A stretch of DNA of 64,000 nt from a virus. The stretch spans positions 62,001 through 126,000 of the IMG/VR virus record IMGVR_UViG_3300010316_000005. One strand, given 5' to 3'. A program made the position numbers and the translations under genes. Every line of letters starts with the position of its first letter. Position 1 is the stretch's first letter. The notes beneath the pieces are model-generated. The model was not told the DNA's origin and did not search any database. It worked only from the letters and a program-made list of their open reading frames with translations. Below are positions 23,234 through 31,877 of the stretch, piece by piece.

Positions 23234-24018
23234 ATTGTCTGCCAAGGTTGCAACAAAGTTTTTCTCCACAATAGTCGTTCTCTGGAATCTTTAATTGTGC
23301 CGCGATAATGTAAGTTAACCCAGTTATCTAGTATTAGCAAATCACCGTTGTTCCAGTTATGCCGATGTAAGTATTTATACGTCATCATAGAGTTAAACCA
23401 ACTAGAAATTTCATCGTCTAATACCAAATCTCTGTTAGGCTTTTGTATTGCCATAGTAAAACTAAATCTAGGAGCAGGTACACCTTCGTCTGGCGCTAGA
23501 CCAAACACCTTGCTATCTACTCTCATTGCGCCCCAATAAAAGCTTTCTTTTCCTGTTATAGGATGTGTTTTAATAAAACTGCTCCAGAATGGTTGACATC
23601 CGTTCTTATAATCTTGTGTTAGAACTTGCAAGCTACGCAAGTACTCTTTAGTATCGTCGGGCTGATCTTCAAACCATTTTGTTATATTAAGAAAGTATAT
23701 CTCACCATCATTAGGATCTGGTATATCTACTGCGTAGAAAGCTCTTAACGGAAATCTGTATTTTTCGTGCCACGGGTTATCGGCGTGCCAGGGTATACTC
23801 ATACTGCCAAATCTTGTCTTGCTAGACCAGTCGACTACTTGGTCTTCGTTTAAAGTTTCGGTGTGAATCTTGTGAATTTCAGCCGACCAAGGTGTTGTTA
23901 CACTAGAGCAGAATTCAAAAAACTCTTGCTTGGTTAGATTAACGTTAGCCTGGTGCCAGAACCCTTTTTCGCGGGCAATATCAACTATTTCTTGTGGTGT
24001 ATTTAAAATATGGGTCAA
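23230..24018 (-). CDS. TauD/TfdA-type 2OG-Fe(II) dioxygenase
   Basis: Encodes a 262-residue TauD-family enzyme. The facial-triad pair is visible in SIPWHADNPWHEKYRF (HxD around residue 99), with the distal His in WVNLHYRGTIKDSRERLLWRKT near the C-terminus, and the Arg that binds 2OG's carboxylate following. ATGA-coupled to the radical SAM enzyme downstream; its start overlaps the upstream gene by 38 nt. The reaction is probably hydroxylation or desaturation of a small molecule or side chain. Substrate unknown. Confidence 0.82.
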   Translation of the reverse strand: MTHILNTPQEIVDIAREKGFWHQANVNLTKQEFFEFCSSVTTPWSAEIHKIHTETLNEDQVVDWSSKTRFGSMSIPWHADNPWHEKYRFPLRAFYAVDIPDPNDGEIYFLNITKWFEDQPDDTKEYLRSLQVLTQDYKNGCQPFWSSFIKTHPITGKESFYWGAMRVDSKVFGLAPDEGVPAPRFSFTMAIQKPNRDLVLDDEISSWFNSMMTYKYLHRHNWNNGDLLILDNWVNLHYRGTIKDSRERLLWRKTLLQPWQTI

Positions 24019-24655
24019 CCCATTCCTCCTCGATCCAGTCTGGCCTGCTTACTTTCATTTCGAATAAACTTTCTTCGATTAATTTTTTATATGCGTTAGT
24101 ATCTTCGCCATGCCACGGGGCTCCTACGCATAGTGTAATCTTTTCTTCTTTGCCGGGATCTAAGCTATGTGGATGACTGCCATCTAATACATAGCTGTTA
24201 TACAAACTAGGCACATATACCTTTTTACCGTTGCGGTCTAGGAAGTACAGCTTGTCTATTTCTCCTGCTAGCGCAATCCTAAATTTGTGCTGTCTAGTGC
24301 CTACTTCGTTAGCGTTAGTATCAAGATGCGTGTTCAGCCCATGACCAGCTTGTGTGCGCAGTACATTAAGTCTCCCGGCTGGCATCATCCAGCTGAATAT
24401 CTTCTCTTCAAATATCTTTATGCTGTTAGTTAGGTACGGCTCGGCATCAGTGTACTTAAATTTACCCGAGGTAGTATCACCTGTTTCTTCGCGTTGCCCT
24501 CTAACGCCGCCACCGTTATAGATAGGCAATATTCGGCAACCTCTGAAACTGTTGTCTTGGTAAAGTTCAAAAGGGACAGATAATACTTCATTTAATATAG
24601 TATCTTTATCTTGCTGAGTTAGACCTATATCAATTGCGCAAAATGTAAAGTCCAT
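23981..24655 (-). CDS. Asp/Asn hydroxylase-type 2OG oxygenase
   Basis: A 224-residue protein of the double-stranded beta-helix type. GHGLNTHLDTNAN carries HxD near residue 117, RQHKFRIALAG a central strand, and DGSHPHSLDPGKEEKITLCVGAPW the distal His with a basic residue for 2OG. The N-terminal part (SVPFELYQDNSFRGCRILPIYNGGGVRG) resembles other phage Asp-hydroxylase-like proteins. It begins right next to the stop of the upstream gene. Confidence 0.78.
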   Translation of the reverse strand: MDFTFCAIDIGLTQQDKDTILNEVLSVPFELYQDNSFRGCRILPIYNGGGVRGQREETGDTTSGKFKYTDAEPYLTNSIKIFEEKIFSWMMPAGRLNVLRTQAGHGLNTHLDTNANEVGTRQHKFRIALAGEIDKLYFLDRNGKKVYVPSLYNSYVLDGSHPHSLDPGKEEKITLCVGAPWHGEDTNAYKKLIEESLFEMKVSRPDWIEEEWVDPYFKYTTRNS

Positions 24656-25288
24656 CTACCATTTCCTTTCAACTGATTCCCACGGAACTGGGTCATCAAA
24701 TAGCTGAAATCTATTTCCGCTCTGATAAGTTTCTACTAATTTATGCCAAGGAACAACTGTCATATGTGTTTTTAGTATAAGTCTCTCTGTGGGCTCATCA
24801 TTAAAAACAGCATGTGGTCTGTTTACATTCAAGAAACAAGGATTGATGTATTCGTGTCTTGTAATTTCTGTTTTGTTATCTTGGAATAGTGCTATTTCAG
24901 TTTTTCCCTTTAAAGGAATGTTAAACGCCGATAGAGCAAGCAAGTTGTAGTTTACGTGTGGCATAAAGTATCCACCCGGTGGTTGACCTAAAAATGTAAA
25001 TTTGATAACATGTTTTATTTGTTCCCAATTAATATAAACATCACTTTTTTCGGCAATGTTTTTTACTCTAGCATATACTTCACGCCAAAGATTCATATTA
25101 CAATCGTAACATAAATGGTGTACTATTTGATCGTCTTGATCTCTTTTTAGAACATCGTGAGAATTATCAAATTTAGATCGTACCTTTGTTTCGTAAAATT
25201 CTAACAGTTCAGCTTTATCTGCTTCAAAACCATTATATCCCTGTGTTTCAGCAAAACGATCTTCAAATCTATAACGTAATTGCTTCAT
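24656..25288 (-). CDS. 2OG oxygenase-like protein with HxN in place of HxD
   Basis: A 210-residue protein of the same fold family. The metal motif stands as FMPHVNYNLLALSAFNIPLKG (H-V-N, about residues 110-130) and RPHAVFNDEPTERLILKTHM has the distal His and a later Arg. The usual aspartate is replaced by asparagine. Asp/Asn hydroxylases such as AspH work without the carboxylate ligand, so it may still be active, or do other chemistry. Neighbouring genes directly abut on both sides. Confidence 0.7.
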   Translation of the reverse strand: MKQLRYRFEDRFAETQGYNGFEADKAELLEFYETKVRSKFDNSHDVLKRDQDDQIVHHLCYDCNMNLWREVYARVKNIAEKSDVYINWEQIKHVIKFTFLGQPPGGYFMPHVNYNLLALSAFNIPLKGKTEIALFQDNKTEITRHEYINPCFLNVNRPHAVFNDEPTERLILKTHMTVVPWHKLVETYQSGNRFQLFDDPVPWESVERKW

Positions 25289-26134
25289 TTAAAATATCCT
25301 TCTATAATCAAAAGAAAGTCTGTATAACAACCTGTCTCCTTCGACGGCATTGCGCTTATGAATACTATGAAACTGATCCATGAATACAAAGTCACCAGTT
25401 TGCCAATCGTTGTGATGATATATATATTTTTCCTGAAATACGTGTTTCATCAAATAGTCACGCAACCAAGTTTCATCTAATAATACTCCATCTCGCCTTG
25501 ACATTTGCTGGATGTAATGAAAAACAAAATACAAGCCTCTTTCCTTAGTCCAAGGATGCGTATACACCAACGGCTTTGTTACGCCGTCTACAAAAGCAGG
25601 ATGCTGTTCGAAAATTTGCAGTTCTCTGTCATCTTCATCTAAATCATAGAAGGATCCGTTTTTGAACTTAAACAAGCACTCAACTTGATCTACTATCTCC
25701 TTTATATCAGTAGGAAGATCAGTGTATGCGCGGCGAGTATCACAGAAGCTAGTTATGCTGCCTGTACCCGGCTTTACACAATACAGTGCTACACAGGCTT
25801 CTTTGCCACTAGGGCGACCGTTTCCGTTAGAGTGCCAGTCTAACTCTTTGTCAGCAAACAATCCTGTCTTTTCACCATCCTTGCGCTCATTGGTTACCCT
25901 AAACAATCCGGGATATTCCGGATGCATAAAGAATTGATCCGGCTTCATACAATGCCCAATAGCTTCGCAAACTTCTAGCACTTTGCTTTCATGAAGCTTC
26001 TGGTTACGTACTAATATTACATTATCAACTGGAATATGTCTACCAAATTCTTGTAGTTCATCTGTTGACATTGCATTAAAATCAACATCGTATTCTACGC
26101 CAACGCCTGGCAAATCTCTAACTTTTTTCATCAT
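25289..26134 (-). CDS. TauD/TfdA-type 2OG oxygenase with HxN
   Basis: A 281-residue TauD-type protein. The first metal motif, expected as WHxD, reads LDWHSNGNGRPSGKE (residues ~98-112; H-S-N), and the distal His lies in FMDQFHSIHKRNAVEGDRLLYRLSFDYRR with the 2OG-binding Arg. Residues 1-40 follow the usual TauD start (ILVRNQKLHESKVLEVCEAIG). It is possible that the alignment is off by one and another Asp serves as ligand. Full length for the family. ATGA overlap with upstream gene. Confidence 0.75.
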   Translation of the reverse strand: MMKKVRDLPGVGVEYDVDFNAMSTDELQEFGRHIPVDNVILVRNQKLHESKVLEVCEAIGHCMKPDQFFMHPEYPGLFRVTNERKDGEKTGLFADKELDWHSNGNGRPSGKEACVALYCVKPGTGSITSFCDTRRAYTDLPTDIKEIVDQVECLFKFKNGSFYDLDEDDRELQIFEQHPAFVDGVTKPLVYTHPWTKERGLYFVFHYIQQMSRRDGVLLDETWLRDYLMKHVFQEKYIYHHNDWQTGDFVFMDQFHSIHKRNAVEGDRLLYRLSFDYRRIF

Positions 26135-26793
26135 AGCTTAATCTGATCCTGTAAATCTGTTCTTAAATTGTCAAAGTGAAATCCAAGTATAGCAACGCGG
26201 CGGATTGCTTTGTCGTCGTTAACTACTGTATGATTCCAGCCCGTATTAACAAACCAAAGTTCTTTTGGTTTCATTTTAAACTCGTGTACACCTTCTTTAT
26301 CTCTAAAAAGAAAGGTACTGTTATTTTCATTTAAGCAAATTTGTGCTCTGCATATAACACTAGTGTCAGCGTCGATGTGCCAGTTAAGTTTATGATCTGG
26401 TTGCATTTCACTTAGTCTAAATCTGTACACATCGCTAAAGAAGCTTTTCATTTCTTCTTGTACTATTTCGGAGTTTGCTGCCCACTTTGAATACAAATAC
26501 TCATCCATATTATTTTGATTTATCGCAGGGTTAGTTTGCATAATTACTTGTCTATACGATTGACCTACGTTAAATACCTTTTCGTAATCGCAGCCTCGAC
26601 TGATAGCGTAATCGTCGCCACCTATATCGCTTTGTTGATTGTTATCTAAAAACTTGTTTAGGTAATCAAACACTTCGTCTGACACTTCTCCGAGCTTAGA
26701 AAAGACCTGTAGCTTGTTGCGCCTCGGGCCAGTGCCTCCGACTCTTGTTCTTTTTGTTTGCTCTACTAAACATACTTTGTCTTCATTACTCAT
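26131..26793 (-). CDS. Asp/Asn hydroxylase-type 2OG oxygenase
   Basis: This 220-residue protein starts at ATG 26793 (ATGA overlap with upstream stop; an in-frame ATG at 26805 overlaps by more). LNWHIDADTSVICRAQICLN holds an intact HxD, followed by FLFRDKEGVHEFKMKPKELWFVNTGWNHTVVNDDKAIRRVAILGFHF with the distal His and an Arg-Arg pair. It closely follows the Asp/Asn beta-hydroxylase pattern. The N-terminus is basic (KRTRVGGTGPRRNK). Confidence 0.8.
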   Translation of the reverse strand: MSNEDKVCLVEQTKRTRVGGTGPRRNKLQVFSKLGEVSDEVFDYLNKFLDNNQQSDIGGDDYAISRGCDYEKVFNVGQSYRQVIMQTNPAINQNNMDEYLYSKWAANSEIVQEEMKSFFSDVYRFRLSEMQPDHKLNWHIDADTSVICRAQICLNENNSTFLFRDKEGVHEFKMKPKELWFVNTGWNHTVVNDDKAIRRVAILGFHFDNLRTDLQDQIKL

Positions 26794-27341
26794 AATTTCT
26801 TCCAATCGCTTATGGGCATACTGTTTAACTCTAATTCTTTACCATTGTAGATTACATTCTGCCAGCAATTTTTATCCCCAGGGGTCGCGCAAGTCTGTAT
26901 CATTTCTGGATGAAGAATCCATTCGCCTTCTAATTTTTGTGCATATCTTGCTAACGAATTGCGTCTCTTTAAGTCTTGCATAGATATAAAAACTGTCTTG
27001 TACTGTTGTATATATTCTAACTGTCGTGGCAGAATATACAAACTTGGACTGAACCTTTTGTCGTGTGCCGGTAACGTAAATCTTCTATAGTCGGGATATA
27101 TGTAAGTTCGCGTTAGCAGTCTATAACAACCTTCGTAAAATTCCTGTATAGTAGCAAACGCTGCTAATTTATCGTTGTCAAGTAAAAAGAACCATTCAGC
27201 AAACTTTGTATTGTAGCACTTTTCTAAATGCGCAAACCAATCACTGTTTCGTGCATCGCCCGCGTGCTGCGCGGCATCGAGCAACTTTAATTCATTTAAA
27301 AAACGTTCCTCACCAAATTCTGATAGCGTGACTACTTTCAT
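26790..27341 (-). CDS. Acyltransferase-like protein (GNAT type, tentative)
   Basis: The protein has 183 residues. The central EWFFLLDNDKLAAFATIQEFYEGCYRLLTRTYIYPDYRRF (about residues 49-88) has the strand-strand-loop look of a GNAT fold (beta2-beta4 with a YPDYRR motif in place of the acetyl-CoA R/Q-x-x-G/A loop). The C-terminus is less regular. Tentative; it could also be an unrelated protein. ATGA-coupled on both sides. Confidence 0.5.
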   Translation of the reverse strand: MKVVTLSEFGEERFLNELKLLDAAQHAGDARNSDWFAHLEKCYNTKFAEWFFLLDNDKLAAFATIQEFYEGCYRLLTRTYIYPDYRRFTLPAHDKRFSPSLYILPRQLEYIQQYKTVFISMQDLKRRNSLARYAQKLEGEWILHPEMIQTCATPGDKNCWQNVIYNGKELELNSMPISDWKKL

Positions 27342-28051
27342 TGCTTGATTATTCCTATAAACCTAGCAGTAGGATCAAACTCGTACCACTTGCGTCCAAT
27401 GCGATAATCGCCGCCTCTATCGTGGTGATTAGCGTGCCAACCTTCTCCGGCGGTTAACATATTAGCAACCCAAGAATTGCTAGGCTTGCCATTTTTATGC
27501 CCAAGAACATTTAACAAGCTGTATCCGTGAAACGCAAACACAACAGGAACAGCGTACCCGAATATCAAAAGCAATGGATTAATCGCAGCAAGAATTAGAA
27601 TGATTGCAATATTCAGCTTAAAGTAATGCTGATAGAACCAACGAAGTAATTTGTCTCTTAATAAGCTCTTTATAAATTTACGTTCTATGTGGGCAGTATA
27701 TCCCCAAGTGTTAAAATAGACTGTTAACAGTCCTTTTATAGCAAACGAGTGAGGGTCTTTATCAGTATCGCTATATGCGTGATGCTGTAGATGGGTTCCT
27801 GCCCAGGTTAACACGGGGCCAGCGCCGCTGAACATTCCTAGAATGTTAACAACGTAGGGATACCATCTTCCTGTTTTAAAACTTCTATGACTATAGTATC
27901 TGTGATAGCCGCCGCTTATTGATACAATGGCAATTACATACCACCATAACAGAGCAGCAATAAACATCCACCATTCTCCGTACATAAAAGCAGGGATCAA
28001 CATTAGATGACAAAATATGTGATTTAGCAGTAGTTTAGAGGTATTGTTCAT
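27338..28051 (-). CDS. Fatty acid desaturase (acyl-CoA/lipid delta-9 type)
   Basis: A 237-residue membrane-bound di-iron desaturase. All three His boxes are present: HRYYSH (50-55), HLQHH (87-91) and HANHH (206-210), with four hydrophobic segments (10-30, 31-50, 66-83, 147-180). The spacing matches stearoyl-CoA desaturase-like proteins, which insert a cis double bond in an acyl chain. It would act in the host membrane and may adjust host lipid or an acyl chain on a phage-made product. Overlaps the SDR gene by 17 nt. Confidence 0.92.
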   Translation of the reverse strand: MNNTSKLLLNHIFCHLMLIPAFMYGEWWMFIAALLWWYVIAIVSISGGYHRYYSHRSFKTGRWYPYVVNILGMFSGAGPVLTWAGTHLQHHAYSDTDKDPHSFAIKGLLTVYFNTWGYTAHIERKFIKSLLRDKLLRWFYQHYFKLNIAIILILAAINPLLLIFGYAVPVVFAFHGYSLLNVLGHKNGKPSNSWVANMLTAGEGWHANHHDRGGDYRIGRKWYEFDPTARFIGIIKQ

Positions 28052-28535
28052 TTACTAATCCTAAGATTTGGTCTACTGCGTTTTCTACAGCGATATAATC
28101 TTCAAGGTTTGGATATTTCTGTAATATTTTGTCAGTACCTACATATCCAAAGCTTATGTACTTTATGCGTACTGTCTTATTTAGTTTAGCTAAGTCATCG
28201 GAGAGCATCTTCAAGGTTTTCTTATACATTTGGTATTCTAGCAGGTGTTGATAATCATCAGGAAGATTTTCAGTACGCTCTGCTATCCTGCTTCCTATAT
28301 TGATTATAGTTTTATTTGTATTTTGATATTTTTTAAAAAAGTCCAGCAGCAATAATGTTTGGCCAATACTGCAATATGCGTTATTAATCAAAATATCAGG
28401 TTCAGTTGAAAGTAACTTTTTTCGGTCAAGGCGGTGTTGAATATTATACCCGTTGGCTCTACTAAACCCGTTGCACTTGATGCGGTCGTAAATGCATTTT
28501 CCAATTCCGCTAGTATGGCCTGTGACTGCAATCAT
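28035..28535 (-). CDS. Short-chain dehydrogenase/reductase
   Basis: An SDR of 166 residues, shorter than the usual 230-270. TGHTSGIGKCIYD (residues 5-17) is the nucleotide-binding TGxxxGIG, DILINNAYCSIG the NNAG-equivalent, and NIGSRIAER plus EYQMYKKTLKML give the catalytic Ser and YxxxK. FGYVGTD corresponds to PG-x-V-x-T. The shortness comes from missing helices rather than a lost active site. A reductase acting on a sugar or acyl intermediate is likely. Confidence 0.85.
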   Translation of the reverse strand: MIAVTGHTSGIGKCIYDRIKCNGFSRANGYNIQHRLDRKKLLSTEPDILINNAYCSIGQTLLLLDFFKKYQNTNKTIINIGSRIAERTENLPDDYQHLLEYQMYKKTLKMLSDDLAKLNKTVRIKYISFGYVGTDKILQKYPNLEDYIAVENAVDQILGLVNEQYL

Positions 28536-29737
28536 TTGTAGTATTCCTTGAATTCTGGAAAAACGTCGAGTAAGTTTGTATTTCTGATTTCGTCAAGCTT
28601 TTTTGTAAATTTAATAAATCTTTCAAATTCCATAGCCGAGCTTTGCGGCTTAGTTAGTATTTCCATAGTATTGTCTAACCCCGGAAGATTTCCGTATTCA
28701 AAATTTGAATACTTCTCTATATACTCTTGCTTGATCTTGTCTGGTAAATTTAATGCGTTGTAAATTTTAGGATTAGTAACTAGATTATTCCAGCCTGCAC
28801 TCGAGGTATACGTTACCAAGGACTTAATGTAATCGTGTATTTCGTCTAAGTATCCAATGTTTAAGCACTGTACTGCAATAGTAAACACTACTTTAACATC
28901 AGACGCGATTGCACGTCTAAGATTTTCATCAAATGTTTCCCACACTAATCCACTTCTGATATATTCGGCTCTTTTGCCAACGCCGTCTATGCTGAAATTT
29001 AATATAACTTTTCTAAACTTGTGCGCGTTGTCTAGCACCTTTTGTGGTAGTACCGTTCCGTTTGTTATTACAAACAATTCAAGATTGTTTACGTTCTTAC
29101 TAGATAGCAGCATATCAAATATCTCATCAAAGTCTGGGTGAACAAATGCTTCGCCGCCGATGAGACTAAACCTATCAATGCTTTCTAAAATAACAGAAAC
29201 ATCATTGAAATAGTTTTCTTTGGAATTACTAGTATACGCTGTTTTGATAGATTTGTCAACCTCGGCTATGCCGTGCTTCTTATATTCTGCTGCTATCTTC
29301 GACGACGAGTTTGGGTTACACATTATGCATTTGAGATTACATATATTTCCCAATATTTTTAAATTAACATACTGTAGATCCTCGGCTGCTATCTCGTTGC
29401 TATCAGCGTTTAAGAATTTTTCTAAAGTCTTAAACGTGCTTTCATTTTGATATTTGACGTTTTGATTTTGGCGGCGCGACTGAATACCGTTCTCTTCAGT
29501 GAATATGCAAGACTTACAGGTACGACGAATATCTTCAGAAATGTTTCCATCTATCATATCCCGCCGCATTGTCTTCATATAATCAGAATTCATATATTCT
29601 AACGGAGACATAAAGTCAGTTGATCGATTAGATGCTTTATCAGGTAATGCAATACAGCACGGAGTATAATACCCGTCAGTAGTATGAGATAGATTTATAA
29701 AAGGCTCAACACACCACGGCATTTTTTTATTAGTCAA
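28532..29737 (-). CDS. Radical SAM/twitch-type enzyme
   Basis: A 401-residue protein. An N-terminal Cys-rich part (YTPCCIAL at 24-31; RRTCKSCIF at 71-79) comes before the radical SAM motif CNLKCIMC (C133, C137, C140). SLIGGEAFVHPDF (about 191-203) holds the GGE motif. This order, with Cys pairs ahead of the core, is typical of phage-encoded SPASM/twitch-like proteins with auxiliary iron-sulfur clusters, as in the protein at 42446. Such enzymes often modify peptides or carbohydrates. Overlap of 8 nt with the next upstream gene. Confidence 0.85.
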   Translation of the reverse strand: MTNKKMPWCVEPFINLSHTTDGYYTPCCIALPDKASNRSTDFMSPLEYMNSDYMKTMRRDMIDGNISEDIRRTCKSCIFTEENGIQSRRQNQNVKYQNESTFKTLEKFLNADSNEIAAEDLQYVNLKILGNICNLKCIMCNPNSSSKIAAEYKKHGIAEVDKSIKTAYTSNSKENYFNDVSVILESIDRFSLIGGEAFVHPDFDEIFDMLLSSKNVNNLELFVITNGTVLPQKVLDNAHKFRKVILNFSIDGVGKRAEYIRSGLVWETFDENLRRAIASDVKVVFTIAVQCLNIGYLDEIHDYIKSLVTYTSSAGWNNLVTNPKIYNALNLPDKIKQEYIEKYSNFEYGNLPGLDNTMEILTKPQSSAMEFERFIKFTKKLDEIRNTNLLDVFPEFKEYYK

Positions 29738-30620
29738 TTTCTACTCTTTCCATAGTGCTGTATTCACATAATGCATCGATGATCTCAGTAGGTGTCATTT
29801 CGTTGTTGACTAGCATTGCTACTGGAATATTTCCCATTGCGTTCTTAGGATCATCTTTAACAAATCCTAGCGCACCTAGATAGTTGTGATTTTGAATCCA
29901 CCATTCGTCCATTCCATCTAAAAATCGTCGAACGCTTTCGTTTCCTCTAGAATGAAAATATGCAGTAAAGTCCGAGCTGTAATATCTAAGTGGACGTATG
30001 TTATCTTCCCCGACTACATCGTCGCCGTCCTTGTATACATCATATAGTGGCTTCCCGACTTCGCAATAATTGATATAAACTTCGCCAAACTTTCTCAACA
30101 ATGTAAAATGTTCATAGTCAGCGTCAATCATATCATATCTCTTCCTATTAGCAAATCTACAAACAATCCTAGGAAAATGCTTTTCTTGGGTAGTGTTATG
30201 ATAGAAGTTTTCAGCTCTGTGTATAATTACGTTGTATCTTTCCAACGCATCCCTAACTTGTAAATTTGACCTATGCCAAAAGTCAGTAGGCGACAATACG
30301 CCGCCACGCAAGTTTTCAAAGTAGTGATGAAGATGATTAAGCTGCTCTTGCGGCATTCCTACAAACGCCCTATGATATACAACTTCTTCTTGCGAGTTAA
30401 GAACATCAATACAATCATTTAGTTCTTGTACTAATCTTTCTTCAGTCCACACTCCATTAGGAAAGTTATACAAGCGGTCCTTTTCAGCAATCTCATTATT
30501 ATTATTGCATTGTTCTACTAACGCCCGGTGCCAACGAGTTGCTATATCAGTTCCGTAGACTTGATACTGTAACTTAAATTCTTCTTTACTAGAGTTTGAA
30601 AACACTATCGAAAATATCAT
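29730..30620 (-). CDS. Unknown protein between two radical SAM genes
   Basis: The protein has 296 residues. No family recognised. It has helical segments rich in His (HRAFVGMPQEQLNHLHHYFENLR, about residues 83-105) and a stretch of basic and aromatic residues (RIVCRFANRKRYDMIDADYEHFTLL), then DFTAYFHSRGNESVRRFLDGMDEWW. The many His/Asp/Glu suggest a metal enzyme, but this is inference only. It is coupled to radical SAM genes on both sides and may be a substrate carrier or partner enzyme. Confidence 0.6.
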   Translation of the reverse strand: MIFSIVFSNSSKEEFKLQYQVYGTDIATRWHRALVEQCNNNNEIAEKDRLYNFPNGVWTEERLVQELNDCIDVLNSQEEVVYHRAFVGMPQEQLNHLHHYFENLRGGVLSPTDFWHRSNLQVRDALERYNVIIHRAENFYHNTTQEKHFPRIVCRFANRKRYDMIDADYEHFTLLRKFGEVYINYCEVGKPLYDVYKDGDDVVGEDNIRPLRYYSSDFTAYFHSRGNESVRRFLDGMDEWWIQNHNYLGALGFVKDDPKNAMGNIPVAMLVNNEMTPTEIIDALCEYSTMERVEID

Positions 30621-31741
30621 TAATTGCTGTTCCTTAGAACTTTTGTATTACCCAGTTGCGTGTTCCAATTACTATGTTTTGTACACTGAGTCGCACAGCT
30701 ATCAAACGGATTTTTTGTCGTCCATGATTTTTCTATTTCTAAAAACAAGTCAGACTCAATAACATCCTTGATTTCATTCTTAATTATATTGTTAAAGTCT
30801 AATGGATAGTTTTTCTGTTTATAGAATTGAGAAGAAAAGGATCCAGGAACCATATTTAACAGACTGTTCTGAGCATCAAATGACACCCAGCAGCAAGGCC
30901 AAAGTCTGCCATCAGCTGACAAATAAACAGAACTTTGTTTCGTTACCTGACAACTAACTTTGCTCGGTGCTGTAACAATTTTATCATCAGGCAACAGTGA
31001 TACTTCGGACTTACTAACGCAGTTAGCATCATATGATTCTTTCTGGTATCTCTGCTTAGGCAAATGACTAAAGCGATCTGCTATCTTTGAAGATGGTTCC
31101 AGTCGATATGATTCTTGTTTATTTTTATCCACTATTATGTAATCTCGGTTCCCATTCCACCGAACTGACGGACGTTCTTTAAATTTTTTAAATCCGTATT
31201 CTAAAGACAAAGCTTTGCATTCGTCAACTTGATGTTCATTATGCTTAAATACTGTCATTGCCCAACTTGCATTGCCGCCTGTGTCAATGAATGACTTTGC
31301 GTTTTTCATAACAGTATCAAATCTAGTATTTCTTCGATACAAGTGATGTGTGTCAGCAAGTCCGTCTATGCCAAATTCTACTTCAACGTTTTTAAAAGAG
31401 CCAAGCCATTTCCAAAATTCAACACCGAGTGCGCCACCATTGGTTCGAATTTCTACTTTAACCTTAAACTTTAAAATAGCGTCAATCAAGGCTTTAGGAT
31501 TTGAGTGCATAACTATGTCGCCGAAATTTCCGTTAATTAAAACGTTCTCTAAGTTTTTAAAGTATTCATTTTTTAAGATCCTCTTAATTTGCTTCGGCGT
31601 CCATTCTTTGATTTCTAAATTAGGATGAGTCTCTAATGTAGCAGTAAGAGTTCGGGGGCATTGCGGGCAGCGGGCATTACAGTCACTAGTTGGTTCTAAG
31701 TGAAGGTGGCGCGGAGTATCTTTATAGATTCCATTAATCAT
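30620..31741 (-). CDS. Radical SAM/SPASM-type enzyme
   Basis: A 373-residue protein that starts with the radical SAM motif close to its N-terminus: LHLEPTSDCNARCPQCPR (C21, C25, C28). The core has NGNFGDIVMHSNPKALIDAI and VEIRTNGGAL. A SPASM-like C-terminal Cys set is present: GRLWPCCWV (about 285-293) and DSCATQCTKHSNW near the end. SPASM enzymes usually mature peptides or act on nucleoside/sugar substrates. There is no N-terminal Cys extension here; a separate 47-residue gene upstream encodes something like it. Confidence 0.87.
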   Translation of the reverse strand: MINGIYKDTPRHLHLEPTSDCNARCPQCPRTLTATLETHPNLEIKEWTPKQIKRILKNEYFKNLENVLINGNFGDIVMHSNPKALIDAILKFKVKVEIRTNGGALGVEFWKWLGSFKNVEVEFGIDGLADTHHLYRRNTRFDTVMKNAKSFIDTGGNASWAMTVFKHNEHQVDECKALSLEYGFKKFKERPSVRWNGNRDYIIVDKNKQESYRLEPSSKIADRFSHLPKQRYQKESYDANCVSKSEVSLLPDDKIVTAPSKVSCQVTKQSSVYLSADGRLWPCCWVSFDAQNSLLNMVPGSFSSQFYKQKNYPLDFNNIIKNEIKDVIESDLFLEIEKSWTTKNPFDSCATQCTKHSNWNTQLGNTKVLRNSN

Positions 31742-31877
31742 CTTTTATCTGCTCTATGTCAATTCTTTGAGGAGTACAGTGATGGCAAGAGTAACTCAAT
31801 CCTGTATCAAGTCTGAGATTAGTACGATACCATTTTGCCAAGCAAAAAGATGGGCTTACGTGATTTAGTTTCTTCAT
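31734..31877 (-). CDS. 47-residue mini-protein resembling a radical SAM N-terminal motif
   Basis: A short ATG frame that starts by ATGA overlap with the methyltransferase-like gene and ends overlapping the start of the SPASM gene. It reads HVSPSFCLAKWYRTNLRLDTG, then SYSCHHCTP. It matches the N-terminal region of the radical SAM protein at 42446 (HISPSMCLAKF, then VHSCHHPVP). The double coupling argues it is a real gene, giving an iron-sulfur-cluster ligand or substrate-recognition module as a separate chain. Confidence 0.7.
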   Translation of the reverse strand: MKKLNHVSPSFCLAKWYRTNLRLDTGLSYSCHHCTPQRIDIEQIKDD

